From Massilia eburnea (GTDB lineage Bacteria > Pseudomonadota > Gammaproteobacteria > Burkholderiales > Burkholderiaceae_D), in contig NZ_WNKX01000003.1 in assembly GCF_009720745.1 (NCBI RefSeq), positions 248,001-312,000 of the forward strand: DNA of 64,000 nucleotides. The letters are read 5' to 3'. Below, one piece after another: positions 8,976-17,978 of this stretch. Under the pieces are notes generated by a model. That model saw only the letters and a program-made list of their open reading frames with translations. It was not told the origin of the DNA and did no database searches. Made by a program: the position numbers and the translations under genes. Within the stretch, counting starts at the first letter, position 1; every line of letters starts with the position of its first letter.

Positions 8976-10103
8976 ATGTTGCATGATTTCCTTACCAACA
9001 ATCGCACGGACCTCATTGTGCGCTGCCAGAAGATGGTTGCGACACGTCAGCACGCCGCGACGGCAGAACAGTTGCTGCATGGGGTGCCGCTGTTTCTGGA
9101 CCAGTTGGTGCAAACGTTGCGCTCGGTGCAGCCGGAATACACGCTCGGCGGCGAGGAGCTGCGCAACCTGCATGACAGCGGTGCAGTGAACGCGGACATC
9201 GGTGCGTCGGCCAGACTGCACGGCGAAGACATGCTGAGCCTGGGCTTTACCGTGGACGAGGTGGTCCACAACTATGGCGACTTGTGCCAGGCCATCACCA
9301 CCCTCGCGGTCGAACGCGATGCGCCTTTTTCGGTCGACGAATTCCGCACGCTGAATCGTTGCCTCGATGATGCTATTGCACATGCTGTGACAGCGTTTAG
9401 CCGGCAACATGACGTCGACGAATCAGATCGCCACGATGCTGCGGAGAACAAGCGCATGGGCTTCTTTGTGCACGAGTTACGCAACCTGCTCGGCACGGCC
9501 AAGTTGGCCTTTTCAGCCTGCAAGGCGGGCGCCCTGCCCCTTTCCGGCGCCACCGGCGGCATTCTGGGCCGCAGTTTTGACGCCATGGAAGGTCTGATTA
9601 ACAGTACCATTGATATCGTCCGCGATGAACACCATCCTCGCGAACGCGATCTGTTTTCACTGGCGGAATTCGTCGCCGAGGTGGGCGCCACTGCCTCACT
9701 GGCAGCGATCGCCAAGGAGTGCCGACTGCGGATTGTGCCGGTCGACCGGCAATTGGCAATTCAGGGGCACCGGCCGATGTTACTGGCCGCCGTCGTCAAT
9801 CTTCTGCAAAATGCGTTCAAATATACCCATCCACACACCGAAGTGATATTGTCATGCCAGGTAAGCGCCGATCGTATCCTGATCGACGTCGCTGATCATT
9901 GCGGCGGCATCGGTCCTGAACTGGCGCAGCGCATGTTCCAGCCATTTGAGCAAGGCAGTGCAGACCGCTCTGGTCTTGGGCTTGGCCTCACGATCGCCAG
10001 GCAGTTCATCACGGAAAATGGTGGATACCTCAGCGTCCGCGATTTACCGTCTATTGGCTGCGTCTTTACGGTCAGTCTCCCACGTCATGCCATGTCGAAC
10101 TGA
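8976..10103 (+). CDS. Soluble sensor histidine kinase
   Basis: A 375 aa kinase (377 aa if the GTG at 8970 is used) without membrane segments. The N-terminal ~150 residues form a helical sensor region that resembles the RsbRD/RsbT-coantagonist type of N-terminal domain. The dimerisation box is FFVHELRNLLG, with His166 as the phosphorylation site. The ATPase domain shows N box NLLQNAFKYTHP, G1 DHCGGIG, and G2 SGLGLGLTIARQF. The sequence ends LPRHAMSN, with no receiver attached. The N-terminal domain suggests stress or oxygen-type sensing, which is inference. No response regulator gene is adjacent; the lone receiver at 1183 is the nearest. Confidence 0.92.
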   Translation: MLHDFLTNNRTDLIVRCQKMVATRQHAATAEQLLHGVPLFLDQLVQTLRSVQPEYTLGGEELRNLHDSGAVNADIGASARLHGEDMLSLGFTVDEVVHNYGDLCQAITTLAVERDAPFSVDEFRTLNRCLDDAIAHAVTAFSRQHDVDESDRHDAAENKRMGFFVHELRNLLGTAKLAFSACKAGALPLSGATGGILGRSFDAMEGLINSTIDIVRDEHHPRERDLFSLAEFVAEVGATASLAAIAKECRLRIVPVDRQLAIQGHRPMLLAAVVNLLQNAFKYTHPHTEVILSCQVSADRILIDVADHCGGIGPELAQRMFQPFEQGSADRSGLGLGLTIARQFITENGGYLSVRDLPSIGCVFTVSLPRHAMSN

Positions 10104-10206
10104 ACGCCTCGCGCGCACGACTGCGCCAGCCGGTCGATGTGATTTCCCATCGGTGCCACGGCGTTTAGGCCTATACTGAACTTGCAGGGTCACGTTAGGA
10201 GGTGAT

Positions 10207-10515
10207 ATGGAATTGATCGAAGCGGATGACGTTGCCGAGTTTCAGCGGATTTTGCGCGACCATCGCCTACTACGCGCAGACTTTTCTCTCAGCGCGACCG
10301 ACACGACGGATCCCAAGACCGATGAAGTGCCGGGCATGCAGGGCGAATTGACCGTACGGCGAAAATCGACGGGACAGACCAGACAGTACCTGATCAGTGA
10401 CAGCACCTCATGGCTCGAGCTGTTCCGCAATGACATCCAGGGCGGCGCATTTGTTGGCCAAGACTGCCTGCAGGTGCGTCCTCCGGCCAGCAAGTCGCAG
10501 GAAAGCGGCCGTTGA
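10207..10515 (+). CDS. Small hypothetical protein
   Basis: A 102 aa protein starting MELIEADDVAEFQRIL behind a textbook TAGGAGGTGAT ribosome binding site, so it is very probably translated. The middle (QGELTVRRKSTGQTRQYLIS) looks beta-rich, followed by SWLELFRNDIQGGAF. I cannot assign a family. It follows the kinase by about 100 bases on the same strand and might be read from the same transcript. Confidence 0.72.
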   Translation: MELIEADDVAEFQRILRDHRLLRADFSLSATDTTDPKTDEVPGMQGELTVRRKSTGQTRQYLISDSTSWLELFRNDIQGGAFVGQDCLQVRPPASKSQESGR

Positions 10516-10672
10516 TCGCACGCCGTCCCGCACCGCGCGCAACGACTGCGTCCCTTGCACTGCGCCCTCACCACACCGCCGTGCCAAGTGCACTCAGTGT
10601 TAGCGTCACGCATCATGGCATCGTAATAGACGGTCGTTATGCGATACCTCACGCATGTGGAAGGAGCGATTA

Positions 10673-10885
10673 ATGAACGGGAATTCTGAGATCACGCGGC
10701 GTGAAGACGTCTGGAGCGCCGCGATTGTGCAATACGGTATCGTCCTGAGCTCGATCGTAGGGATTGCCGGCGCTCAGCGCTATCTACAGTCTCGCTGCAT
10801 TCCCCTGCACGTCATAGAGCGCGTTCTCTGCGCACCGATTGATGCTCGCCGCACGCCGACTCGTGCCAAGGTGCCTACGGAGTAG
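10673..10885 (+). CDS. Small helical-motif protein, YLRNQ family copy 2
   Basis: A 70 aa protein behind an AAGGAG site (start MNGNSEITRRED). The C-terminal half, GAQRYLQSRCIPLHVIERVL, aligns with the conserved core of the 6378 protein, where the corresponding piece is YLRNQRIDESTLQRVL. The first helix of the motif is displaced by a more hydrophobic segment (YGIVLSSIVGIAG), making this the most divergent member. Function unknown. Family membership is an inference from motif spacing. Confidence 0.65.
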   Translation: MNGNSEITRREDVWSAAIVQYGIVLSSIVGIAGAQRYLQSRCIPLHVIERVLCAPIDARRTPTRAKVPTE

Positions 10886-10928
10886 TGAGCCAGATCGGCC
10901 ATGCCCCACCACACTGCGCTCGGCTGGC

Positions 10929-12068
10929 CTAGTGTGGCGCTCGTCCGCGTTGGCGCTTATAGCGATACATCTCTTCATCCGCTCGCACCAGGTATTCGGC
11001 GAGCGTTTCCTCGCTGTGGATATCACAATTAATCACGCCAATACTCAGCGACATCGTGATGTCCCCCTTCCTACCCGCATTGAACTGGGCAATCTTCTTC
11101 CTGATGCGCTCGACGATGGCACGCGGCGTCGCGTTGTCAAACGTAAATGCCGCAAATTCGTCGCCGCCAACCCGCCCCACCACGTCCGCATGCCGGAACG
11201 CGCTGTTGAAAATGCCGGCTGCATCCCGAATCAGTGCATCGCCGGCGGCATGGCCCTGGTGGTCATTGATCAGCTTTAATCCATCCACATCCGCAAAGAT
11301 CACTGCGCACGCCAATTCCTGCCGGCGAGCGATCAACAAGCATTGCTCCGATTTGGCGAGGAATCCCCGCCGATTCTGCAGCCCGGTCAACTCATCCTGG
11401 GCGGCCAGTTCACGTGCCTCGACCTTTTCATGCTCGCTCACACGAAGTTCCTCCATGTGGCGCGATTGCGTCGCGGCAAAGGCATGGTATTGTTCTTTCA
11501 CCTCTTCGTCCCGATGTAATTGATCCAGGAGGTTGTTGAGGCGAACACCGGCCAACTCTGCAATGCGCGGAAGAAACGCGAGCGCAAGCTGCTGCGCCGC
11601 CTGCTCCGGCGGCACCCGCCAGCTCAGTGCAATGTAGCCGCCGTTCACGTCATGTGAGAACGGGGCCGCCACGTGACTCCCGTTGTCCAGCGTAAATGCT
11701 TGCAAAGGCAATGGATACGTACTGCTTCCCACCAGCTTGCGCACTTCACTGCACATGCGATGATTCAGTTCAAGGCAACTGGCGCCATCCGGCGTATCGA
11801 GGTAGAAACAGCTATCACCGCTATCGTAGCTACTGATGAGCAAAATCGCATCCGGCCTCAGCCCAGGCAAGCCCTCTGCCACGGCACGCAGCGCCGCTTC
11901 CACACTGTTTGCGCACAGCAGCGCCTTGGCAATCCGGAGCAGTGCCAACAGCTCACTCTTCCTTGGCGGGCGGGATGTACCAGGATTTGTCTTCGCGGCC
12001 GTCTGAACACCCTTTCGCCTTGGCAGCACCGCCTTGTACGCATCAGACATGTTCTCAATCTTTTCCAT
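10929..12068 (-). CDS. Diguanylate cyclase (GGDEF domain)
   Basis: A 379 aa cytoplasmic enzyme that would make cyclic di-GMP from two GTP. The N-terminal ~190 residues have GAF-like character, then a short coiled segment leads into the GGDEF domain from about residue 220 (QDELTGLQNRRGF, FADVDGLKLINDHQGH). The catalytic motif is GRVGGDEFAAF, and an RHAD inhibitory-site motif lies five residues before it, so product inhibition is expected. The start could be 12068 or the ATG at 12050; neither has a strong ribosome binding site. It points away from the cold-shock gene. It is one of two apparently complete cyclases in the window. Confidence 0.92.
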   Translation of the reverse strand: MEKIENMSDAYKAVLPRRKGVQTAAKTNPGTSRPPRKSELLALLRIAKALLCANSVEAALRAVAEGLPGLRPDAILLISSYDSGDSCFYLDTPDGASCLELNHRMCSEVRKLVGSSTYPLPLQAFTLDNGSHVAAPFSHDVNGGYIALSWRVPPEQAAQQLALAFLPRIAELAGVRLNNLLDQLHRDEEVKEQYHAFAATQSRHMEELRVSEHEKVEARELAAQDELTGLQNRRGFLAKSEQCLLIARRQELACAVIFADVDGLKLINDHQGHAAGDALIRDAAGIFNSAFRHADVVGRVGGDEFAAFTFDNATPRAIVERIRKKIAQFNAGRKGDITMSLSIGVINCDIHSEETLAEYLVRADEEMYRYKRQRGRAPH

Positions 12069-12548
12069 TGCTCATGTACTCAAACGTCCACCATTCCTCG
12101 CAGCCTAAAGCGGCCAACTACCTGGTTTGGGGGCAAGCAATGCAGAGCTCACGCGACGGCCTCAATACCATTGGTTGCCGCTCGAATCGGCCGCAGAGTC
12201 ACGCCTTTGTCTAATATCGGCATGCAAGCCATCGCATGCGTTCTCGCTGCGCGGGCTTCCACAGTAACACGTGCCGAGCCCATGCGCCGATCTCGCTTCC
12301 TATCAGATCTTTCAAGTTGGTAGGATTTCATCCTGATTACCCACTTTGTACAAATAGCGCTAGGTGGGGCTCGTAAAGCCTTGTATATTGATCATACCGC
12401 GTATGAAGCACCGCAAATGATTGCCGGTCTCCGTCCTGTCTTGCCGAACGTGGCAACTCCTGTCTGATTCCCTCGCTTGTTGACCCTGCTTGTTGGCGCG
12501 CCTCGCCGGGCAAGGCCCGACTCCATCCATCTATTAAGAGGTTCTATC
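12069..12548. other. 480-base intergenic region before cspA-like gene
   Basis: No convincing frame. The region must carry the divergent promoter of the diguanylate cyclase and the promoter plus probably a long 5' leader of the cold-shock gene, as is usual for csp genes. An AAGAGG site lies just before the csp ATG. I could not identify a classical cold box by eye. Confidence 0.5.
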
Positions 12549-12758
12549 ATGACTACGCAAACCGGAATCGTTAAATGGTTCAACGAAGCCAAAGGTTTTG
12601 GCTTTATCAGCCCCGACACGGGCGGTCCTGACCTGTTTGTCCATTTCCAGGACATCAAGGCGACGGGATTCAAATCACTCGCGGAAAATCAGCGCGTGAC
12701 CTTTGAACGCGCCCCCAGCCCCAAGGGTGAAAAGGCGACCAACGTCACGCCCGCCTGA
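12549..12758 (+). CDS. Cold-shock protein, CspA family
   Basis: A 69 aa single cold-shock domain of normal length. The RNA-binding motifs are intact: RNP1 KGFGFI and RNP2 DLFVHF, and the start reads [15 protein letters not shown]. It would bind single-stranded RNA and DNA and act as an RNA chaperone. It is probably monocistronic. A highly divergent relative without these motifs lies at 13744-13962. Confidence 0.97.
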   Translation: MTTQTGIVKWFNEAKGFGFISPDTGGPDLFVHFQDIKATGFKSLAENQRVTFERAPSPKGEKATNVTPA

Positions 12759-12984
12759 ACGGGTAGGTTGGCCACGGCCGTTGCGAAGCACTCGCACGTG
12801 AGCGCATCCCACGATGCTGCGCGCGCACCCGTAGTAGGTTCGGCATGCGCCCCAGGGCCGCGCCGCAGGAACATGTGAGACTGGACCTGTGTGCGCTAGT
12901 GCGCTTTGCGCTCTATTTAAGTTGATGCAAGGCGGTGACCCCGGTGGGAACCGTGCTATGGTGGGTTCTTTTAAGGGAAAACAC

Positions 12985-13182
12985 ATGGAACTGACAAACC
13001 CAAGGCCGATTTTTCTGAACGATCCCCATGGATGGCATTGGTTCTTAACTTGGAAGAACGCCAGCGGGCACGAAATCCACCGGGTCGAGTCAAACAAGAC
13101 CTTCGCCACGGAAGTCGAGGCAAGGACCGACTTCAGAAATCGCGAAGCCGAACTATTTAGTCAGCGCCACCGTGTTGATTGA
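12985..13182 (+). CDS. Small hypothetical protein, NPRPxFLxDPxGWHW family copy 1
   Basis: A 65 aa protein starting MELTNPRPIFLNDPHGWHW behind an AAGGGA site. It is paralogous to 21733-21930 along nearly its full length (shared FL-x-DP-x-GWHW, HRVESN or RRVESN, EARTDF or EARADF). The similarity continues about 28 bases upstream of the ATG (shared GGTGGGTTCTTT leader), so the duplication included the translation start region. An upstream in-frame ATG at 12961 lies within that leader and is less likely. No family recognised. Confidence 0.72.
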   Translation: MELTNPRPIFLNDPHGWHWFLTWKNASGHEIHRVESNKTFATEVEARTDFRNREAELFSQRHRVD

Positions 13183-13743
13183 TCCTTACCCGCCGCGGCA
13201 TTTGGTGCGGGTGCATTGTTCTACCAATTGGCCAATGCGCCCCACCAATCTTGAGGACAAGGTCGCGCTCAACAAGCATTGAGCGTTCGGTCGGCGCCGT
13301 CAGTCCCGTCCTGCGGTAGACGTCTCCCACGATTCGCCCGTTTCGCCTTGTTGTTACCCCATGGCTTCCTCTGTGATCATGCCCCAGGCTCATTTCAAAA
13401 GCTGGCGCACGGCATAACGCTGCGGGCGCCATCTTCGGAACGCGGCGTGCGAATGCGGCCTTCTACGCGAACACTTGCGCGAATTGCAGAACGGCGCCCC
13501 GGCAAGATTGAAGGATGACGATCTCGCTCATTATCCCCCAAGGATTCGGCAGGTCTGCATTTCGTATCACCGAATGCACGCATCGGTTCCACCGCCGTAC
13601 TTCCCGACAAGAATTGCGAGCTTTCTGTCTGCCCATCAGACTGGTTGCCGGTGAGCCGCAGCGATGCGGGTGCACTCGGAACTAGGTGCTACAGTAACGG
13701 TGAGCGTCCCGACGTTTTCTCGATGTCGGCGTTACCATCGCAC
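13183..13743. other. 561 bases without a confident gene
   Basis: Several overlapping minus and plus frames (13157-13432, 13395-13610, 13463-13675, 13645-13923) compete, and none has both a ribosome binding site and protein-like composition. No repeats or RNA gene seen. Confidence 0.45.
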
Positions 13744-13962
13744 TCACAGGCGCTGCACCACGTGGATATTGATCGCACGCGAACCATACGCGGATTCCTC
13801 AACGTCATAAGAAACCAGCTTCTTTTCGAGGCTCCCGGCTTGCTGTTGACTGACAAAATCCCCGATATCGGCGCTGACATCATATCCTCCGGCATCAGGC
13901 CTGATCTGCCCGATCCCCTTTAACCTGCTAAACCAATGGATAGTTCCTGTATGCGTACTCAT
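13744..13962 (-). CDS. Divergent cold-shock-domain-like protein lacking RNP motifs
   Basis: A 72 aa protein behind a good AAGGAG site (start MSTHTGTIHWFSRLKGIG). The framework of a cold-shock domain is recognisable: TGTIHWFSRLKGIGQIRPD corresponds to [19 protein letters not shown] in the CspA protein 1 kb away, and length matches the family. However RNP1 is KGIGQI instead of KGFGFI, and RNP2 is DVSADI instead of DLFVHF, so the nucleic-acid-stacking aromatics are gone. It may have lost RNA binding or bind something else. Active translation signals argue against a dead gene. Confidence 0.78.
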   Translation of the reverse strand: MSTHTGTIHWFSRLKGIGQIRPDAGGYDVSADIGDFVSQQQAGSLEKKLVSYDVEESAYGSRAINIHVVQRL

Positions 13963-14361
13963 GCGAGTCTCCTTGTTGTAGACGAACGAATCCAGTTCTC
14001 AAGTAGAGCCAGTGGTCGAGGATCGGACAGGAATGGCACAGAGGCCGAACAGGAAGGAAACAGGACGGTGACAAAGAACCGAGGTAGAAGCCGCAGTGTA
14101 TAGGAAAATGCTGCATTCGCCTAATTGCACGTCTCTGGGCATGACAGGCAACCGTTAGCGGAGCCGGGACCAATGCATAGTCACAGGTGAGACATACTTT
14201 CCAGGTCGTGAAAGTGTGCTAGCTCGCTCCACGTTCATATGGCCGCAGCACGCGCAGGCGGTTAAGTTGTCAGTAAAAGCACATTAAAATCACTTGGCGC
14301 TACCATTCCTAACATTGCCTTTCTCAACACGAACCAGACTTCGCAAGCACATGAGCAGGCA
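13963..14361. other. 399 bases without a gene
   Basis: Mostly frames broken on both strands. The part near 13963-14000 contains the upstream region of the divergent cold-shock-like gene; the part before 14361 is the 3' flank of ldhA. I see no strong terminator hairpin. Confidence 0.45.
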
Positions 14362-15378
14362 TCATTCCGGTTTGAAAGTACCGGGAACTCTATGTGCGCA
14401 CGGCGAGCCAGTTTGAAAGCTGAGCAAGTTGTGAATGGTCGTTTCGGCGATTTCGCGCATGGCCTCACGCGTAAAGAATCCCTGGTGACCAGTTACAAGA
14501 ACATTGGGAAAGGTCATGAGCCGTTCGAAGAGATCGTCAGCAATGATTTCGGATGAGTGATCGCTGAAGAACAGCTCACTCTCCTGTTCGTAGACATCAA
14601 TCGCCAACGCCCCAAGGTGCCCTGATTTGAGTGCATCGATCACGGCGCCGGTATCAATAACCGCGCCGCGAGAAGTATTGACCAGCATCGCGTCCGGACG
14701 CATGCGTGCCAAGGCTGCGCGGTCGATGAGGTGATAAGTTGAGGCGAGCAGAGGACAATGCAGGGAAACGATATCCGCTTCCTCGAGCAACTGCGGCAAC
14801 GTGCTGGTGGCGCCCAATTGAGCAAACGCCACAGGCTCCACAGGATCGTATCCCAGCACACGGCAGCCAAAGCCATGAGAGATGCGCGCGACGGCCAGGC
14901 CGATCCTGCCAAGCCCGACCAGTCCTACCGTCTTTCCGTGAAGTGTGCTGCCCATCAGGCCGTCGAGAGCAAAATTTCCTTCGCGCACCCGCGCGTATGC
15001 GCGATGCGTATGCCGGTTGAGGGTCAGGATGAGCGCCAGCGTATGTTCCGCAATCGCTTCCGGAGAATAGGCAGGGACGCGCGCCACAAACAGGCCAAGT
15101 CCCATGGCTGAGGCCACGTCTAGATTATTGAAACCTGCGCAGCGCAACAAGATGGCACCCACGCCTGCACTCGCTAAGGCAGTGAGCACCGGGGCATCGA
15201 GTACATCGTTGACGAACACACAGATGGCGCCGCATTCTTGCGCCAGCGCCACCGATTCGCGGGTTAAGGATTCCGTGTGATAGACAAAATCGATTGCCGC
15301 ACAGGCGGCAAGTCGATGTCGCGCCTCATCCAAAACAAGGCGATCATAGGTATGTGCACTAAATACTGCAACCTTCAT
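14362..15378 (-). CDS. ldhA: D-lactate dehydrogenase (fermentative, NAD-dependent)
   Basis: A 338 aa D-isomer-specific 2-hydroxyacid dehydrogenase reducing pyruvate to D-lactate. The start MKVAVFSAHTYDR at 15378 matches the usual N-terminus of the family; the open frame runs further upstream. Visible features are RCAGFNNLD, VPAYSPEAIAEHTLAL, the NAD-binding GLVGLGRIGLAVARI, the substrate arginine in NTSRGAVIDT, DVYEQESELFF and the catalytic histidine in TGHQGFFT. These closely follow enteric LdhA. It is a single gene, probably used in oxygen limitation. Confidence 0.93.
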   Translation of the reverse strand: MKVAVFSAHTYDRLVLDEARHRLAACAAIDFVYHTESLTRESVALAQECGAICVFVNDVLDAPVLTALASAGVGAILLRCAGFNNLDVASAMGLGLFVARVPAYSPEAIAEHTLALILTLNRHTHRAYARVREGNFALDGLMGSTLHGKTVGLVGLGRIGLAVARISHGFGCRVLGYDPVEPVAFAQLGATSTLPQLLEEADIVSLHCPLLASTYHLIDRAALARMRPDAMLVNTSRGAVIDTGAVIDALKSGHLGALAIDVYEQESELFFSDHSSEIIADDLFERLMTFPNVLVTGHQGFFTREAMREIAETTIHNLLSFQTGSPCAHRVPGTFKPE

Positions 15379-15630
15379 GATGGCTGTCACCTTTGACAGC
15401 AAATGGCCACTGTGGTTTTCCTATGCCGCCGCAGCGCTTGGCACAGATCGTGGCAGGTCGGGCGGCCCAAACTATCGCTTCGTTGATCCGGCGCGACGTG
15501 CCACCATCAGTATACGACCTTCTTTGAAAGCTGTCCGCAACCACTGTTGCATCAATCTGGTCATGACCTTCAACGACATGACGCAGTGCCAGCGCGGGCG
15601 ATGGGGATCCAATCGCCTGGAGGACTAGCC

Positions 15631-15987
15631 ATGCTAGGTTTTCCCAAACGGCCCACTCGTCAGGGCTGCGACCAATTATTGATTGAGGCGTCGCGCCGAC
15701 TGACATCCCGACTCAGAAAGTCAGACCTGGCAGCGAGGTTGGGTGGCGACGAGTTTGCAGTCGTATTGATGGAGGGCTCGACTGGACCAGATAATGTGGC
15801 CAAGAAGTTGCAAACGCTCATGAATCAGCCTTACAGCCTCGGTGGCATTGAACTGCTTGCCGGTGCCAGTATTGGCATCGCAACCTTCCCGAAGGACGGC
15901 GGTGAATTGGCGAGTTTGTTGGCGGCTGCGGACGAAGCAATGTACAAGGCAAAAGCCAGGCGCAAGACTGCAGCCAAGAAAACTTGA
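15631..15987 (+). CDS. Truncated GGDEF-domain protein (C-terminal half)
   Basis: A 118 aa product containing only the second half of a diguanylate cyclase domain: DQLLIEASRRLTSRLRKSD, then ARLGGDEFAVVL with an RKSD inhibitory-site motif, and ADEAMYKAKARR near the end. The first half, which supplies the metal-binding DxDxFK and GHxxGD parts, is absent; a short unrelated peptide (MLGFPKRPTRQG) replaces it. A GGAGG site stands before the ATG, so the fragment may be translated. It cannot be a normal cyclase. It could be a remnant or a c-di-GMP-binding fragment. Confidence 0.7.
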   Translation: MLGFPKRPTRQGCDQLLIEASRRLTSRLRKSDLAARLGGDEFAVVLMEGSTGPDNVAKKLQTLMNQPYSLGGIELLAGASIGIATFPKDGGELASLLAAADEAMYKAKARRKTAAKKT

Positions 15988-16494
15988 TGCGCTCACAGCC
16001 TTCAATCAGTTTCGATATGTCGGCAAAGAAGCTATGGGACTAGAGAAGCTGTCCTGGCCCTGGCATCGGTGTGCCGCCCCGGAATTGCGAAGCGAACTAT
16101 ATTGGTTGCGGTTGAAGGGGGTGACCGTGCAGCCTTATACGCCATCACGCCGCCGACAGGATTCCGGCTGTCTGGAGAAGACCGTCGCTTGCCACCGAAA
16201 TATCCAACAAACGCTCTCTTTCGTTGGCAAGGCGAGTCACCTCGACCAAGCCTCTTGCTTGGGACCGCCCTCTTCCAGCCTCCCAATGGCGCGGGAGGTG
16301 ATCACATACTTGCCACAGTCCGGTGCCACACAGGCAACCCAGGCCACGTTCGCCCCCAGTACCATGACTATCACGCCGCCGAATCGATCCATATATATGC
16401 TTAGGAGATGGCGTCTCCTCATGCTATGGTCAGTGGCTGCCCTGACTTTATCACTTCCAGTCCGCAGCAGTGCAATCACTGAAGCGGAGGCCAT
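15988..16494. other. 507 bases without a confident gene
   Basis: Plus-strand frames in this interval are low-quality. One frame ending at 16498 finishes with a hydrophobic, signal-like stretch (LLMLWSVAALTLSLP), but there is no mature protein behind it. I see no RNA gene or strong hairpin. Confidence 0.4.
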
Positions 16495-17001
16495 ATGAAA
16501 GATTTCACTCGACCCGACGAAGGCATGGCTTTGGTCGTCGATGCAGCGATCGACATGGAGGCATTTTCCGGATGCGTACTCGCGTGGCAATACCTGCACA
16601 TGCATGCCGTTCCACCAGGTGTCGCGATGAGGGTGTTCTCCCAAAATGGCCCGCGGCGCACTTCGAATTCGAATGGCCAGCGCACATCCTTGGAACGCCC
16701 CTCTGCTAACCGCGGGCAAGTTGCCGAACATTCGACCGAATTGGCTGAGGCACGATTGGGAGCCGTGCTAAAGTTCCGCATACCAAGGAAGAACATCACG
16801 CTCTCCGAAACGATCGATCAGGCCATCGAGATGATGGGGATCCACAATCGGTACTACGCCGAAGCCCTTCTGCGCATCCATGCCGTCAAAACGCCGGTTA
16901 TCATGCGGGTTCTATTCGACGTGGCACGCCGAAGGGGGATTGCCTCTCCAACCACGCCTCTAGCGCCGGCAAGGGCCATTCGACTGTTGCACTCGGTCTG
17001 A
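16495..17001 (+). CDS. Tandem helical-motif protein, YLRNQ family copies 3 and 4
   Basis: A 168 aa protein starting MKDFTRPDEG behind a GCGGAGG site. It carries the family core twice. The first copy, about residues 12-50, has VVDAAIDMEAFSGCVLAWQY then LHMHAVPPGVAMRVF. The second, about residues 103-145, has ETIDQAIEMMGIHNRYYAEA then LLRIHAVKTPVIMRVLF. The two halves are joined by a charged, probably flexible linker. This is the only two-domain member here. Function unknown; a tandem arrangement is common in binding modules. Confidence 0.7.
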   Translation: MKDFTRPDEGMALVVDAAIDMEAFSGCVLAWQYLHMHAVPPGVAMRVFSQNGPRRTSNSNGQRTSLERPSANRGQVAEHSTELAEARLGAVLKFRIPRKNITLSETIDQAIEMMGIHNRYYAEALLRIHAVKTPVIMRVLFDVARRRGIASPTTPLAPARAIRLLHSV

Positions 17002-17054
17002 AACAGCCTCTCCACAACCAGACGTGGGTGTGGTGAAGACGCCATTCGTGCATT

Positions 17055-17582
17055 TCAGTTTTTTCGCGTCGTATCCAGCACAAGGTGACGGTGGATTTCT
17101 GCTGTCAACGTTTCGATTCGCTCCGCCATCGCCTTGGTGATTTCTGTCAGCTCCGTGTTCTGACGGAGCAGCTCCAACGTTTGTGCGGAGTGCTTGCCCG
17201 ACGCAACGGCGATCGCTTCACGGTGCTTGGCATCGGCTTCAGAGTGCGCCTTATCCCGTGCCGCCTGGCGCGTTTGTGCTAGCAAAATAAGGGGTGCAGC
17301 ATACGCCGCCTGCAAACTAAACGCCAGATTCAAGAGTATGAAGGGATAGGCGTCAAAATAAGCAAGCCCCAACACATTGGCTGCAATCCAAATGGCGACA
17401 ATGACGCTTTGCACGCCAAGAAAAACTGGAGTACCAAAGAAGCGAGCAAGCGCCTCCGCCTTGAGCCCGAACAAGTCACTCCCAAACGTCTTGGATAAGT
17501 GTTCGTGCTGCCGATGAAAACGCAAATGATCGACAGGTGATTCAACTGTCGAAGAGAGGTCTTCGCTTGGAGGGGCGTCCAT
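17055..17582 (-). CDS. DUF1003 family membrane protein
   Basis: A 175 aa protein starting MDAPPSEDL. Two hydrophobic helices lie at about residues 55-105 (VFLGVQSVIVAIWIAANVLG and FILLNLAFSLQAAYAAPLIL), followed by the family-typical stretch LLAQTRQAARDKAHSEADAK. The C-terminal 60 residues form a likely coiled coil (LLRQNTELTEITKAMAERIE). DUF1003 proteins are widespread small inner-membrane proteins of unknown function. It is a single gene converging with the plus-strand gene at 16495. Confidence 0.9.
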   Translation of the reverse strand: MDAPPSEDLSSTVESPVDHLRFHRQHEHLSKTFGSDLFGLKAEALARFFGTPVFLGVQSVIVAIWIAANVLGLAYFDAYPFILLNLAFSLQAAYAAPLILLAQTRQAARDKAHSEADAKHREAIAVASGKHSAQTLELLRQNTELTEITKAMAERIETLTAEIHRHLVLDTTRKN

Positions 17583-17822
17583 TTCATTCTCCCAAAATGC
17601 CCACAATGGATTCGCTCACTATAGCCCAATTTGTGATCGGCATTTCCAGTTCGCTACCGTAGTGGTGATCAACGATCACTGCGCCGACGCGCTAGCCAGG
17701 TAAGGCGTACACTTGAACTCAGTCGTGACGCAGAAACTCGCCCAAGAACATCACCGGCCTGGCTTTCCAACGCCAATCGGCCAGTGCACGCTCTATGTCC
17801 TAGTATTTTGATGGAGTAAATC

Positions 17823-17978
17823 ATGAACAGAACAAAGAAAATCGAGGATCCAACGCCTCACAAAGCGTTGCCAGGCAAGGCAGGCGACATCAACAAACAA
17901 CAGCAAAAGTCAGCTCGCAATGAAGTCGTAGGACGCCATAAAGACGCGGGACAGCAGGGGCATCGCGGCGCGCGTTAA
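17823..17978 (+). CDS. Small basic hypothetical protein (51 aa)
   Basis: A 51 aa hydrophilic protein, MNRTKKIEDPTPHKALPGKA then a Gln/Lys-rich stretch ending GHRGAR. A purine-rich TGGAGTAAATC precedes the ATG. The composition (Lys, Gln, Gly, His; no hydrophobic core) resembles small stress-related disordered proteins, but I cannot place it. It stands alone between two non-coding stretches. Confidence 0.55.
   Translation: MNRTKKIEDPTPHKALPGKAGDINKQQQKSARNEVVGRHKDAGQQGHRGAR

Noticed and set aside
16405..16498. Short hydrophobic plus peptide ending at 16498
   Set aside because: It looks like a signal peptide but has no mature protein, and overlaps the next start. Probably chance.
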